Source: Thermoleophilia bacterium (GTDB taxonomy: Bacteria > Actinomycetota > Thermoleophilia > Gaiellales > Gaiellaceae). Taken from it: a DNA stretch of 10,155 bases. Both the position numbers and the translations under genes were made by a program. The first letter of the stretch is position 1, and every line of letters begins with the position of its first letter. This document shows, in pieces, positions 1 to 7,700 of this stretch. The notes under the pieces are model-generated. The model did no database searches, had not been told where the DNA came from, and was given only the letters and a program-made list of their open reading frames with translations. The stretch spans positions 1-10,155 of the forward strand of contig JACVRU010000058.1 in assembly GCA_014534295.1 (NCBI GenBank), given 5' to 3'.

Positions 1-2
1 CC

Positions 3-77
3 GCGGCACTCCTGGCGCTCCTCTGGTACGGCCGCCGCTTCGCGACGATCCCGCGGGCCGCCCTTCGGCGCGCGTAG
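3..77 (+). CDS. 3' end of an unidentified (membrane?) protein, partial
   Basis: An open frame enters from the left edge and ends at TAG 75-77. Its 24 visible codons encode a leucine/alanine-rich stretch, then WYGRRF and a basic tail ending in ALRRA. Almost every codon ends in G or C, like the genuine genes nearby. A hydrophobic run followed by an Arg-rich tail fits the last transmembrane helix of a membrane protein with its C-terminus in the cytoplasm. The family cannot be named from so little. The following stretch, 78 to about 195, holds no gene or clear signal that I can see. Confidence 0.4.
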   Translation, partial: AALLALLWYGRRFATIPRAALRRA

Positions 78-197
78 CCCGCTCGCGCTTCGCATTTCTC
101 CACACCGCCGCTCCCGTGAAGGCTTCCGCCGGGCTGGCCCTCTCCGACTCCGCCGTCCACGACGGTCGAGCGCGGGCGCGGACGTAGATCGAGGGGG

Positions 198-225
198 CTG
201 CCAGCCGCCGACCGAGCACTAACAT
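198..225 (+). promoter_or_regulatory. Putative promoter of the helicase gene (leaderless type)
   Basis: CTGCCA at 198-203 (4 of 6 matches to TTGACA), a 16-bp spacer and TAACAT at 220-225 (TANNNT) precede the GTG at 233 by 7 nt. Transcription would begin on or next to the start codon, giving a leaderless mRNA, which agrees with the absence of a Shine-Dalgarno sequence. The match is by eye only. Confidence 0.35.
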
Positions 226-232
226 CGGGCCG

Positions 233-2383
233 GTGCCCGTCGCCTCGCCCGAGACGTACCTCGCCGACCTGAATCCCGCCCAGCGCGAGGCGGTGCTGAG
301 CACCGAGGGGCCGCTGCTCGTGATCGCGGGCGCGGGCTCGGGGAAGACCCGGGTCCTCACGCACCGGGTCGCGCACTTGATCGGCGCCGTCGGCGCGAAG
401 CCGAACGAGATCCTGGCGATCACCTTCACGAACCGGGCCGCGAACGAGATGCGCGAGCGGCTCGAGCTCCTCCTGGGGGAGACCTCCCGCAGCCTCTGGA
501 TCCTCACCTTCCACGCCGCCTGCGGCCGGATCCTCCGACGCGAGGCGCCGCGGCTCGGCTACCGCTCGAACTTCACGATCTACGACCAGGCCGACCAGGT
601 GCGCCTCGTCAAGGCGGTGCTCGAGGAGGAGGGCTTCGACCCCAAGCGGTTCACGCCGCGCGGCATCCACTCGCAGATCTCGGCTGCGAAGAACCGGCTC
701 GTCGGGCCGGGGGAGTACCGGCAACGACTCTCGACCTTCTACGAGCAGACGGTTGCCGACGTCTACGAGCGTTATCAGCAGCGGCTCGCCGACTCGAACG
801 CGATGGACTTCGACGACCTGCTGTTCCTCACCGTGGAGGTGCTCGAGCGGTTCCCCGAGGCGCGTGAGAAGTGGCAGAAGGCGTTTCGCTACGTCCTCGT
901 CGACGAGTACCAGGACACGAATCACGCCCAGTACCGGCTGCTCCAGATCCTCGGCGAGCGGCACCGCAACGTCTGTGCCGTCGGCGACCCGGACCAGTCG
1001 ATCTACGCGTTCCGCGGGGCAGACATCCGCAACATCCTCGAGTTCGAGCGGGACTTCGGCGAGACGCGGACGGTCGCGCTGGAGCAGAACTACCGCTCTA
1101 CCAACAACATCCTCCGGGCCGCGAACGCCGTCATCGCCAACAACGCGGAGCGCAAGCCGAAGGAGCTCTGGTCGGAGCTGGGGGAGGGCGACCCGGTGCG
1201 CGCGATCGAGGTCGAGGACGAGCACGCGGAGGCGCGCTTCGTCGCCGCGGAGATCGCCGCGCTCGTGGAGCAGGGCTATTCCGGCACCGAGATCGCGGTC
1301 TTCTACCGGACGAACGCGCAGTCGCGGGTGCTCGAGGACGTGCTCGTCCGCCAAGGGATCGCCTACCAGGTGATCGGCGGCCCGCGCTTCTACGAGCGCG
1401 CCGAGATCAAGGACGCGATCGCCTACCTGCAGGTGCTCGACAACCCGTTCGATCAGGTGTCGCTCCTGCGGATCGCCAACCGGCCGCGCAGGGGGATCGG
1501 CGACACGACGCTGGCGCGGCTCGGCACGTGGGGCACGGCCCAGGGCGTCTCCCTGTGGGAGGCGATGCAACGGGCCGAGGAGGCGGGCGTCTCCGGGCCG
1601 CCGCTCCGCGCCGTGCAGGGGTTCGCAACGCTGATGCAGTCGCTCATGTCGGCGCGGCAGGAGCTCGCCCCCCCGGAGCTGCTCGAGCGGGTCCTCGAGC
1701 GCTCGGGGACGCTGGACGCGCTCGAGGCCGAGCGGACGATCGAGGCGCGCGGCCGGGTCGAGAACCTCCAGGAGCTCGTAGGCGTCACGCGCGAGTGGCT
1801 CGCCGAGGCCGCCGAGCCGACGCTCTCCGGCTTCCTCCAGGAGATCTCGCTCTACGCCGACCAGGACGCGCTGCGCGGGGAGTCGAACCTCGTCACCCTG
1901 ATGACGCTCCACAACGCGAAGGGGCTCGAGTTCCGTGCGGTCTACGTGATCGGGATGGAGGAGGGCGTCTTCCCGCACTCGCGCTCGATCGAGGAGCAGG
2001 GGATCGAGGAGGAGCGGCGGCTCTGCTACGTCGGGATGACCCGGGCGATGGAACGGCTCACGCTCACGCACGCGTCGGCGCGGTCCCTGTGGGGTTCCCG
2101 AAACTACAACCTGCCCTCGCGCTTCCTCGATGAGTTGCCCGCCGAGGGCGTCGTCCGCGAGCGGCTGCGGCCCGGTTCCTGGGGGAGCGTCTCGCGGGGC
2201 GTGCAGCCGCGCGACGACGTACCGGCGCTGGCGACGGGCGACTCGGTCCGGCACTCGACGCTCGGCGAGGGCGTCGTGGTGGGACTCGAAGCGGGCGGCG
2301 TCGTCGTCGTCCGCTTCGCGGGGGACGGAAGCGAGCGGCGCTTGATGCTGGAGTACGCGCCGCTGGAGAAGATCGCCAGATGA
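233..2383 (+). CDS. pcrA: ATP-dependent DNA helicase, UvrD/PcrA family (SF1A)
   Basis: A 716-residue 3'-5' SF1A helicase, expected to act in the cytoplasm in nucleotide excision and mismatch repair, in removing recombinase filaments and at stalled replication or transcription complexes. All motifs are present: Q motif LNPAQREA (13-20), Walker A GAGSGKTR (33-40, K38), motif Ia TFTNRAANEM (64-73), Walker B VDEYQDTN (D224, E225), motif III GDPDQSIYAFRGA (251-263), motif IV EQNYRST (284-290), motif V TLHNAKGLEF (558-567) and motif VI VGMTRAMERL (600-609). Residues about 669-714 form the small Tudor-like C-terminal domain (VRHSTLGEGVV and YAPLEKI), which in PcrA/UvrD contacts RNA polymerase. Length is normal. 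The GTG start has no Shine-Dalgarno but sits 7 nt after a -10-like box and leaves the right distance to the Q motif. The stop overlaps the start of the next gene. The paralogue (PcrA, UvrD1 or UvrD2) is not settled by motifs; the Tudor tail favours PcrA/UvrD1. Confidence 0.96.
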   Translation: MPVASPETYLADLNPAQREAVLSTEGPLLVIAGAGSGKTRVLTHRVAHLIGAVGAKPNEILAITFTNRAANEMRERLELLLGETSRSLWILTFHAACGRILRREAPRLGYRSNFTIYDQADQVRLVKAVLEEEGFDPKRFTPRGIHSQISAAKNRLVGPGEYRQRLSTFYEQTVADVYERYQQRLADSNAMDFDDLLFLTVEVLERFPEAREKWQKAFRYVLVDEYQDTNHAQYRLLQILGERHRNVCAVGDPDQSIYAFRGADIRNILEFERDFGETRTVALEQNYRSTNNILRAANAVIANNAERKPKELWSELGEGDPVRAIEVEDEHAEARFVAAEIAALVEQGYSGTEIAVFYRTNAQSRVLEDVLVRQGIAYQVIGGPRFYERAEIKDAIAYLQVLDNPFDQVSLLRIANRPRRGIGDTTLARLGTWGTAQGVSLWEAMQRAEEAGVSGPPLRAVQGFATLMQSLMSARQELAPPELLERVLERSGTLDALEAERTIEARGRVENLQELVGVTREWLAEAAEPTLSGFLQEISLYADQDALRGESNLVTLMTLHNAKGLEFRAVYVIGMEEGVFPHSRSIEEQGIEEERRLCYVGMTRAMERLTLTHASARSLWGSRNYNLPSRFLDELPAEGVVRERLRPGSWGSVSRGVQPRDDVPALATGDSVRHSTLGEGVVVGLEAGGVVVVRFAGDGSERRLMLEYAPLEKIAR

Positions 2384-3594
2384 GCGTGGAGATTCGGGTA
2401 CCGAGCGAGGAGGAGCGCAGGGCCGCGATCCGGGTCGCGGAGACGGCGTTCGCCGACACGATCGAGGACGCCGACGTCGAGCGCGAGGAGCGGATGATGC
2501 CGCTCGAACGGGTGCTCGTCGCGTTCGACGACGGGCGCCCCGTCGGGCTCGCGGCCGCGTACCGTTTCGAGCTCTCGATCCCGGGCGGGCCCGTGCCGTG
2601 CGCCGGGGTGACCTGGGTGGCGGTCCTGCCGACGCACCGGCGGCGCGGGATTCTGCGGCAGCTGATGGCGCGACAGTTGAACGACGTCCACGAGTCGGGC
2701 GAGCCGATCGCGGCGCTCTGGGCCTCGGAGGCGGCGATCTACGGCCGGTTCGGCTACGGCATCTCGGCGCCGACGCTGCGGATCGAGAGCGACAGCTCTC
2801 GCTTCTCGCTCCGCGAGGATCCCTGGCCCCCGCCCGAGGCGAGCTGGACGCTGCTCGACGGGGAGGAGGCGTTCGTTCGCTTCCCGCCGATCTACGAGCG
2901 CGTCCGCAGCCAGCGCGCCGGGCTGCTCGGCCGGGACGAAGGCTGGTGGCGCGAATACCGGCTGGCCGACCCGGAGCGGTGGCGCCACGGCGCCTCGCGC
3001 AAGTCGTACGCTCTTCTCCAGCTGGACGGCGAGGACGCCGCCTACGCCGTCTACCGCGTGAAGAGCGAGTGGGAGCGCGACTTGCCGGTCGGCGAGGTGC
3101 GCGTGACCGAGGCGTTCGCGACCACGCCGGCCGCGGAGCGGGAGCTCTGGCGCTACCTGTCCGGCGTCGACCTGACCGTCAAAGTGAGCTACTTCTCCGC
3201 CGATCCGGCCGCGTCGATCTTCCTGATGGTGCGCGACCCGCGCGGCCTCCGCCCGATCGTCCACGACGGCCTCTGGCTGCGGCTCGTCGACGTCGAAGCG
3301 GCGCTGGCCGCTCGCACATACCGACCGGGCGACCCCGTCGTGCTCGAGGTGCGGGACGACCTCTGCCCCTGGAATGCCGGCCGGTTCCGCGTCGGCGAGG
3401 GCGCCGAACGGACCGACGCCGAGCCGGATCTCATCCTGGACGTCGCCGACCTTGCCTCCGTCTACCTCGGCGCCTACGACTTCGTCCGGCTCGCGCGGGC
3501 GCGGCGCGTGGACGTCCGGACGGCGAGCGCGGCCGAGCGCGCGAGCGACCTTGTCCGCACGCCGCTCCCGCCCTGGTGCCCGGAGATCTTCTGA
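2380..3594 (+). CDS. GNAT N-acetyltransferase of the Eis family
   Basis: A 404-residue acetyl-CoA-dependent N-acetyltransferase with the layout of mycobacterial Eis (about 402 residues): two GNAT-fold regions, then a C-terminal sterol-carrier-like (SCP2) domain. The acetyl-CoA loop is VAVLPTHRRRGIL (80-92), with the basic RRRG pyrophosphate-binding turn. The segment ASEAAIYGRFGYG (115-127) holds Tyr121, which aligns with the general acid Tyr126 of Eis. The chain ends in Phe, as Eis does; in that family the C-terminal carboxylate is the general base. The SCP2-like part includes SVYLGAYDFVRLA near residues 360-372. Eis acetylates aminoglycosides and other amines; the substrate here cannot be read from sequence. 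The ATG overlaps the helicase stop as ATGA, so translation is probably coupled. No separate promoter is evident. Confidence 0.9.
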   Translation: MSVEIRVPSEEERRAAIRVAETAFADTIEDADVEREERMMPLERVLVAFDDGRPVGLAAAYRFELSIPGGPVPCAGVTWVAVLPTHRRRGILRQLMARQLNDVHESGEPIAALWASEAAIYGRFGYGISAPTLRIESDSSRFSLREDPWPPPEASWTLLDGEEAFVRFPPIYERVRSQRAGLLGRDEGWWREYRLADPERWRHGASRKSYALLQLDGEDAAYAVYRVKSEWERDLPVGEVRVTEAFATTPAAERELWRYLSGVDLTVKVSYFSADPAASIFLMVRDPRGLRPIVHDGLWLRLVDVEAALAARTYRPGDPVVLEVRDDLCPWNAGRFRVGEGAERTDAEPDLILDVADLASVYLGAYDFVRLARARRVDVRTASAAERASDLVRTPLPPWCPEIF

Positions 3595-3603
3595 GATCTG
3601 AGC

Positions 3604-3609
3604 TACCCT
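3604..3609 (+). promoter_or_regulatory. Putative -10 box for the M23 peptidase gene
   Basis: TACCCT (TANNNT) ends 10 nt before the ATG at 3620, and no Shine-Dalgarno lies in between, so a very short or absent 5' leader is likely. No convincing -35 is visible. A direct repeat GAGATCT (3583-3589 and 3593-3599, 10 bp apart) spans the acetyltransferase stop just upstream and could be chance. Confidence 0.3.
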
Positions 3610-3619
3610 CTGCCGCTGC

Positions 3620-4186
3620 ATGCGGCTCCCCCTGCTGCTCTGCGTCCTCGCCGGGACGATCCTCCTCGCATCTGCCTCTCCCGCGGGGGCGGCCGTCGAC
3701 GTGGTCCTCGACGCCGAGCCCGCGCCGCGGCCGGCGCTCCTGACCACCGTCGCCGAGGTCCTCGCACAGATCCGCGTCGAGCCGCCGCCCCCGCCGCAGC
3801 CCGAGCCTTTCGCGCTCCTCTGGCCCGCCGACGGCGAGCTGACCGACGGCTTCGGGCCTCGCTGGGGGCGACTCCACGCGGGGATCGACATCGGCATTCT
3901 CCGGCGCCTGCGGGTCATCGCCGCGGCCGCCGGCCGGGTCGACGCGGCCGGACACCTGCGCGGCTACGAGGGTTACGGCAACGTCGTCCTGCTCAGCCAC
4001 GGCCAAGGCCGCAAGACGCTCTACGCGCACCTTTCCCGCGTGGGGGCGCGGGTCGGGCAGCGGGTCGAGGCTGGGGAGCTGGTCGGACTGGCCGGCTGCA
4101 CGGGCAGCTGCACGGGCACGCACCTCCACTTCGAGCTGCGCGAACACGGGGTCACGGTCGACCCGATGCCGTTCATGACGGGCTAG
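3620..4186 (+). CDS. Secreted M23 (LytM-type) zinc metallopeptidase
   Basis: A 188-residue exported peptidoglycan endopeptidase-type protein. Residues 1-24 form a signal peptide (MRL, a hydrophobic core, then ASPAGA-A as a likely signal peptidase I site). A proline-rich spacer follows (about 54-62). The M23 domain (about 67-186) keeps all expected residues: HAGID gives zinc ligands H86 and D90, YAH gives H137, and HLH gives H168 and the third ligand H170. The active site is therefore intact, and the protein could be a lytic enzyme rather than a degenerate activator such as EnvC or NlpD. Two cysteines, C160 and C164, sit in the GCTGSCTG turn before HLHF and could form a disulfide outside the cell. 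There is no SH3, LysM or coiled-coil part, so it is a minimal single-domain form. It begins 25 bp after the acetyltransferase stop and ends 14 bp before the tRNA. Whether it cuts peptidoglycan cross-links is inferred from the family. Confidence 0.9.
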   Translation: MRLPLLLCVLAGTILLASASPAGAAVDVVLDAEPAPRPALLTTVAEVLAQIRVEPPPPPQPEPFALLWPADGELTDGFGPRWGRLHAGIDIGILRRLRVIAAAAGRVDAAGHLRGYEGYGNVVLLSHGQGRKTLYAHLSRVGARVGQRVEAGELVGLAGCTGSCTGTHLHFELREHGVTVDPMPFMTG

Positions 4187-4189
4187 AAT
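4184..4189 (+). promoter_or_regulatory. -10 box of the tRNA-Val promoter, overlapping the M23 stop codon
   Basis: TAGAAT is a close match to TATAAT and lies 11 nt before the first base of the tRNA. Its first three bases are the TAG stop of the peptidase gene. The region 16-18 bp upstream has no good -35. TCGACC (4158-4163) resembles one but at a long 20-bp spacing. Confidence 0.5.
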
Positions 4190-4200
4190 TCAAACCCCAA

Positions 4201-4273
4201 GGGCGGTTAGCTCAGTTGGGAGAGCACCAGCTCGACAAGCTGGGGGTCACTGGTTCGAGCCCAGTACCGCCCA
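4201..4273 (+). tRNA. tRNA-Val(GAC): tRNA-Val (anticodon GAC)
   Basis: A complete cloverleaf. Acceptor GGGCGGT (4201-4207) pairs with ACCGCCC (4266-4272). The D stem is GCTC/GAGC. The anticodon stem CCAGC/GCTGG encloses TCGACAA, giving anticodon GAC (4234-4236). The variable loop is GGGTC. The T arm is ACTGG-TTCGAGC-CCAGT. The discriminator is A4273, followed by CCT, so the CCA end is not encoded. The 3' half from the anticodon loop onward is repeated at 4437-4476, marking this gene as an integration site. Confidence 0.97.
4231..4270 (+). repeat. Direct repeat copy 1: tRNA-internal attachment core (attL-like)
   Basis: These 40 bp, from the last base of the 5' anticodon stem through the T arm into the acceptor stem, recur exactly at 4437-4476 (offset 206). 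Beyond them, 4271 differs (C versus T), 4272-4273 match, then similarity ends. An identity block starting at the anticodon loop and running to the tRNA 3' end is typical of tyrosine-integrase sites that cross over in the anticodon loop. Confidence 0.85.
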
Positions 4274-4436
4274 CCTCGGAAACCGGCTGGAAACGGCCGG
4301 TTTTCTGCATCATGGGCGCCGTCCCCTTCGACGCGCTGCCCGCCCGAAATCGGCCGCGGTCAGGATTTGGTCAGGTCCCAAAGTCGATCTGCGCTAGTCG
4401 GGCGCGGATGTCCGCTCCTCGCTGAGCGCGGGCGAA
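4271..4436. mobile_element. Collapsed remnant of a tRNA-integrated element (no genes left)
   Basis: The DNA between the two tRNA-derived repeats is only about 166 bp and encodes no recognisable integrase, excisionase or cargo. It holds the tRNA terminator (4278-4305) and two GGTCAGG heptamers, at 4358-4364 and 4369-4375, exactly 11 bp apart (about one helical turn). That spacing suits a pair of recombinase arm-type or accessory-protein sites, but this is a guess. The usual explanation of paired repeats like these is integration followed by a large internal deletion. A simple tandem duplication is the alternative. Confidence 0.45.
4278..4305 (+). terminator. Rho-independent terminator of the tRNA
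   Basis: AAACCGGC (4280-4287) pairs perfectly with GCCGGTTT (4296-4303) around an 8-nt loop. The stem extends outward by one G-U and one G-C pair, and the 3' arm ends in a short T tract (TTTTCT). It begins five bases after the tRNA discriminator base. Confidence 0.8.
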
Positions 4437-4476
4437 CTCGACAAGCTGGGGGTCACTGGTTCGAGCCCAGTACCGC
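4437..4476 (+). repeat. Direct repeat copy 2: displaced tRNA-Val 3' fragment (attR-like)
   Basis: An exact 40-bp copy of tRNA positions 4231-4270, without the 5' half, so it is not a functional tRNA. It continues as T-C-A instead of C-C-A. In a tRNA that would make the second acceptor pair a G-U wobble, so this copy could still represent the original chromosomal 3' end displaced by an incoming element. Confidence 0.85.
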
Positions 4477-4732
4477 TCAAAGAAAACACCTGCAACAGCG
4501 CAGAATCGCGTTGTCCGATTAGGCGAAGGTGTTCGCTCGATGGCAACGCTTGAGCTCAAAGTTGAGCGCAGATCGCCGATCAGGGCGGTGGGCGACTTCC
4601 CGCCACCAGCGGTAGGCTCGGCGTGCTGCCACCGAGAAAAGGAGGTCGTGGGTCCCGCGCTGGCAGAGGGCGTGCCGAAAAGGACGAGGTGAGCGCAAGT
4701 CACTTACCCCACACGAGGGTCGTCGGGAGGTC
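4477..4732. other. Intergenic region beyond the attR-like repeat; nested inverted repeat
   Basis: No convincing gene lies here. The only structured spot is 4550-4567: the perfect 10-bp palindrome TTGAGCTCAA, followed after AG by another TTGAGC, so GCTCAA-AG-TTGAGC also forms an inverted repeat. Three half-sites in 18 bp could be an operator or chance. Minus-strand readings across this part run through the tRNA repeat and are artefacts. No clear terminator is visible for the minus-strand regulator gene that ends at 4733. Confidence 0.3.
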
Positions 4733-7700
4733 TCACCCGTCGTGCGAGCAGGCGCGCCGCAGGTACTTGGAGCACTCCTCGTCTGTGAGCGAGCGCGTGA
4801 CGCGGCCGCGAGCGGCCTCGATGAGTCGATTGACATCGAGTGCGTGCACTCGCACGCGCTGACCTCCACGGGGGTCGCGGTCGAGGACCGCGAGTAGCGC
4901 GCCGTCCGGGCTGAGGGCAAACGTTCGTAGGGAGCCGCCTGGGACGCGGGCGATCTCGTCACCGACTCGGTTGTCCCTCCACTCCCGCACGACGACCGGG
5001 CCGCCCGCCTCGATCGCGAGCCGCGTCCCACCGCGACCGAACGCGATGCCCCTCACGGGATGCCCTGTAGCGACCTGTCCGACCTCGCGACCGCTCTCTG
5101 CGTCGCGGATGGACAAGCCCGACCGTCCACCGAGAAGCACGAGGGAGCCGTTCGGGCTCCACGCGGCCTGCGCCGGCCCACTTCCGAGCTCATGCCGGAA
5201 GCGCTGGAGCACTCGACCGCTCTGCACGTCCCAGACGGAGACGGCAGAGCGAGAATGGACGAGGACTCGTGTTCCGTCGCTGCTCCACGCGACGGGCTCG
5301 GGCGCGTCGAGGCGGCCCGCGTCGTGCGCGCGGTCGGCCACGACCATCTTCCGGACCAGGCGTCCGTCGGTCGTGTCGAAGACGCGAAGCCTCGCATCCG
5401 CACCGAGCGTGGCGAGCCGTGACCCGTCCGGGCTGAATGCGACTCCCACGACCGCACAGAATCGTCCGCGCTGATCCGGCTTGCACCCGCGCACCGTCGA
5501 GAGGGCGGCGCCTCCGTCGTACGGCGGCGAGCGGTACCTCGCGCTCGTCCGCAGCGCGTACACCCGAGCGGTTCCGTCGCGGGAGGCTATCGCCGCAAGC
5601 ATGTCGTCCGCGCTCACGGCGACGTCGACGACGTCGCGAGCACGCCACCGGTCGCGGCTCCCCAGCGTCCATTCCAACCGTGCGGTCGGGATGTTCCAGA
5701 CGCGCACCGCCCCTTCCGGGGCGGCGGGTGCGACGAGCCACTTGCCGTCGGACGTTAGCTCGACGTCACCCGGGGCGTCTCCGTCGGGCCCTGGAACCGA
5801 CAGCACCTCTCCGCGACCGGCGCCCGACAGGTCCCAGACCCGAGCGCCCCGAAGCGGCCCCTCGGCGTTCACCAGCCGGCTTCCATCGGCGCTGAAGGAG
5901 AATTCGTAGAGCTCCTGCTCACGCTGTGGCGTCAGCAGATCGCGGACGCCTGAGGTCGTCACCTCCCAGACCTTGCCGATAGCGGCAAGACGCGTTCCGT
6001 CCTGGCTGAAGGTGATGTCCTGTCCGTTCGGGAAGAGCCGGTCATAGAAACCGGTCTGCCCGACGCTGTCGAACACGTCGAGCCCCGGCAGTCGGAAGAT
6101 CGTCGCGCGGTCGGGGTGCGCGGCCGCCACGAGTCGACCGTCGCTGCTGACGTCGAGGTCGTACGTCGGGTGTGCATCTTCGACAGCTGCGACCTCCTCG
6201 CCGGAGGCAAGGTCGATTACGACGATTCGGGATCCGAGGTCACGATCCCGAGCAACGACGAGGCGCTCTCCCGGGAGAAATGCCACCGCGAACCCGGTGT
6301 GCGACCTCTTGGCGGTGAGGCGCGAGATAGTGTGCAGCCGTCGGCCGGTCTCGATGTCCCAGACCGTCGCAGTACCCTTTGCGAAATCGACGGTGGCGAC
6401 CCGACGGCCTTCGAGGTCGAAGCGCACACGGTCGGCCGCCCCAGGGAACGTCCTGACAGCTGCTCCCGTCGCGGCATCCCAGATCCGCGTCGTCCGGTCC
6501 TGCGCGGCGGTGGCGATGTGGCGGCCGTTCGGGCTGTACTCGACGGACTCCACCGATCCGACGTGGCCGCGAAGCCTAAGGAGTGCGGCCCCGGTCCGCG
6601 CATCGTAGACGGTCGCCGTCGGTGCCCCGTCGACCGTGGCGGACGCTCCTCCGTCGAATCGCGCCCGATCCTCCCAGGTCACTGCCTTGTCGTCGATGAC
6701 GAACCGAGCTCCGTCCGGGGACATGCCGACATCGAAGCCCACAGCCCTCGCGACCAGCCTCTCCATGGCGACGGGCGCCGCTCGGTCGAGGTCGAATCCG
6801 GCGTTCGGTACCGCGACGACGGTCCGGAGTCTCGAAAGGGCGTCCCGCAGGACGTGCTCGGCTTCGGGAAGCACGGTTCCGTCGTGCGCGCGCGTGGTCT
6901 CCGCGGCCTCCAGGCCGAGCAGGATGCTGCGCTCCGGGTCGACGTCCAGGCTCGCTCGCGCCCACGTCGCGAGCTGGAGCGCCTCCGTGATCCGGGCATC
7001 GTCCGTGGCCTGCTGGTCCTGCATCACCACGAGCGTGGCGGCAAGCGTCGCGGTCGCAGCGAGGGACGCAAGGCCGGGGATGATCCACCGGCGGCGAGCA
7101 CGCCGACCCGCGGGATCGGCTGTGGTGGCTCGGCCCGTCGAGTCGCGCAGCCGCTGCCACCGACTGAGCAGCGCCTCGTAGTCGACCTCGAGCGGCTCGA
7201 CGTCGAGATCGAGCGAAGGGTCGTGGTTGAGGATCCGCCGCTCCAGCTCGCGAAGCTCGCGCGAGGGCTCGAGGCCGAGCTCCTCGGTTAGGTACATCCG
7301 TGTCGTCTGGAAGGCGCGGAGAGCGGCGCCCTGCCGGCCCGACCGATAGAGGGCGAGCATGTGCTGGGCCCGGAAGCGCTCCCGGTCGGGATACTCGCTG
7401 CAGAGCGCGTCGAGCTCGGTGGCGAGCTGCCCGTGGTAGCCCATCGCAAGCTCGGCCTCGATCCGCATTTCGAGCCCCTCGAGCCGAAGCTCCTCGAGGC
7501 GATTCGCCTCCACCTCGAGCGCGAACGACGGTTCGAGATCTGCGTAGGGAGGTCCACGCCAGAGCGCGAGGACAGACCGCAGACGCTGAGAAGCCTCTGC
7601 AGGATCCGCCTCCCCGCTGTCGCGGGTGCGCGTGACCTCCTCCTCGAACTGGACTGCGTCCACCTGGCCAGGTTCCACGTCCAGCCGGTACGCGCCGTTC

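Noticed and set aside
2104..3918. Long minus-strand ORF (604 codons) and other long Arg/Ala/Pro-rich frames over the helicase, regulator and permease
   Set aside because: High GC removes stop codons from the opposite and shifted frames; these cross real gene boundaries and have no domains.
4216..4425. Plus-strand 69-codon ORF over the tRNA
   Set aside because: It starts inside the tRNA and runs through its terminator; no ribosome binding site and no protein-like features.
4371..4703. Minus-strand 110-codon ORF containing ERYWARTSDPQLVE
   Set aside because: Its middle is simply the antisense translation of the displaced tRNA-Val fragment; the rest has no family resemblance. It is an artefact.
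4623..4862. Plus-strand ORF running into the end of the BTAD gene
   Set aside because: It overlaps the conserved C-terminus of the regulator antisense and has no recognisable features.
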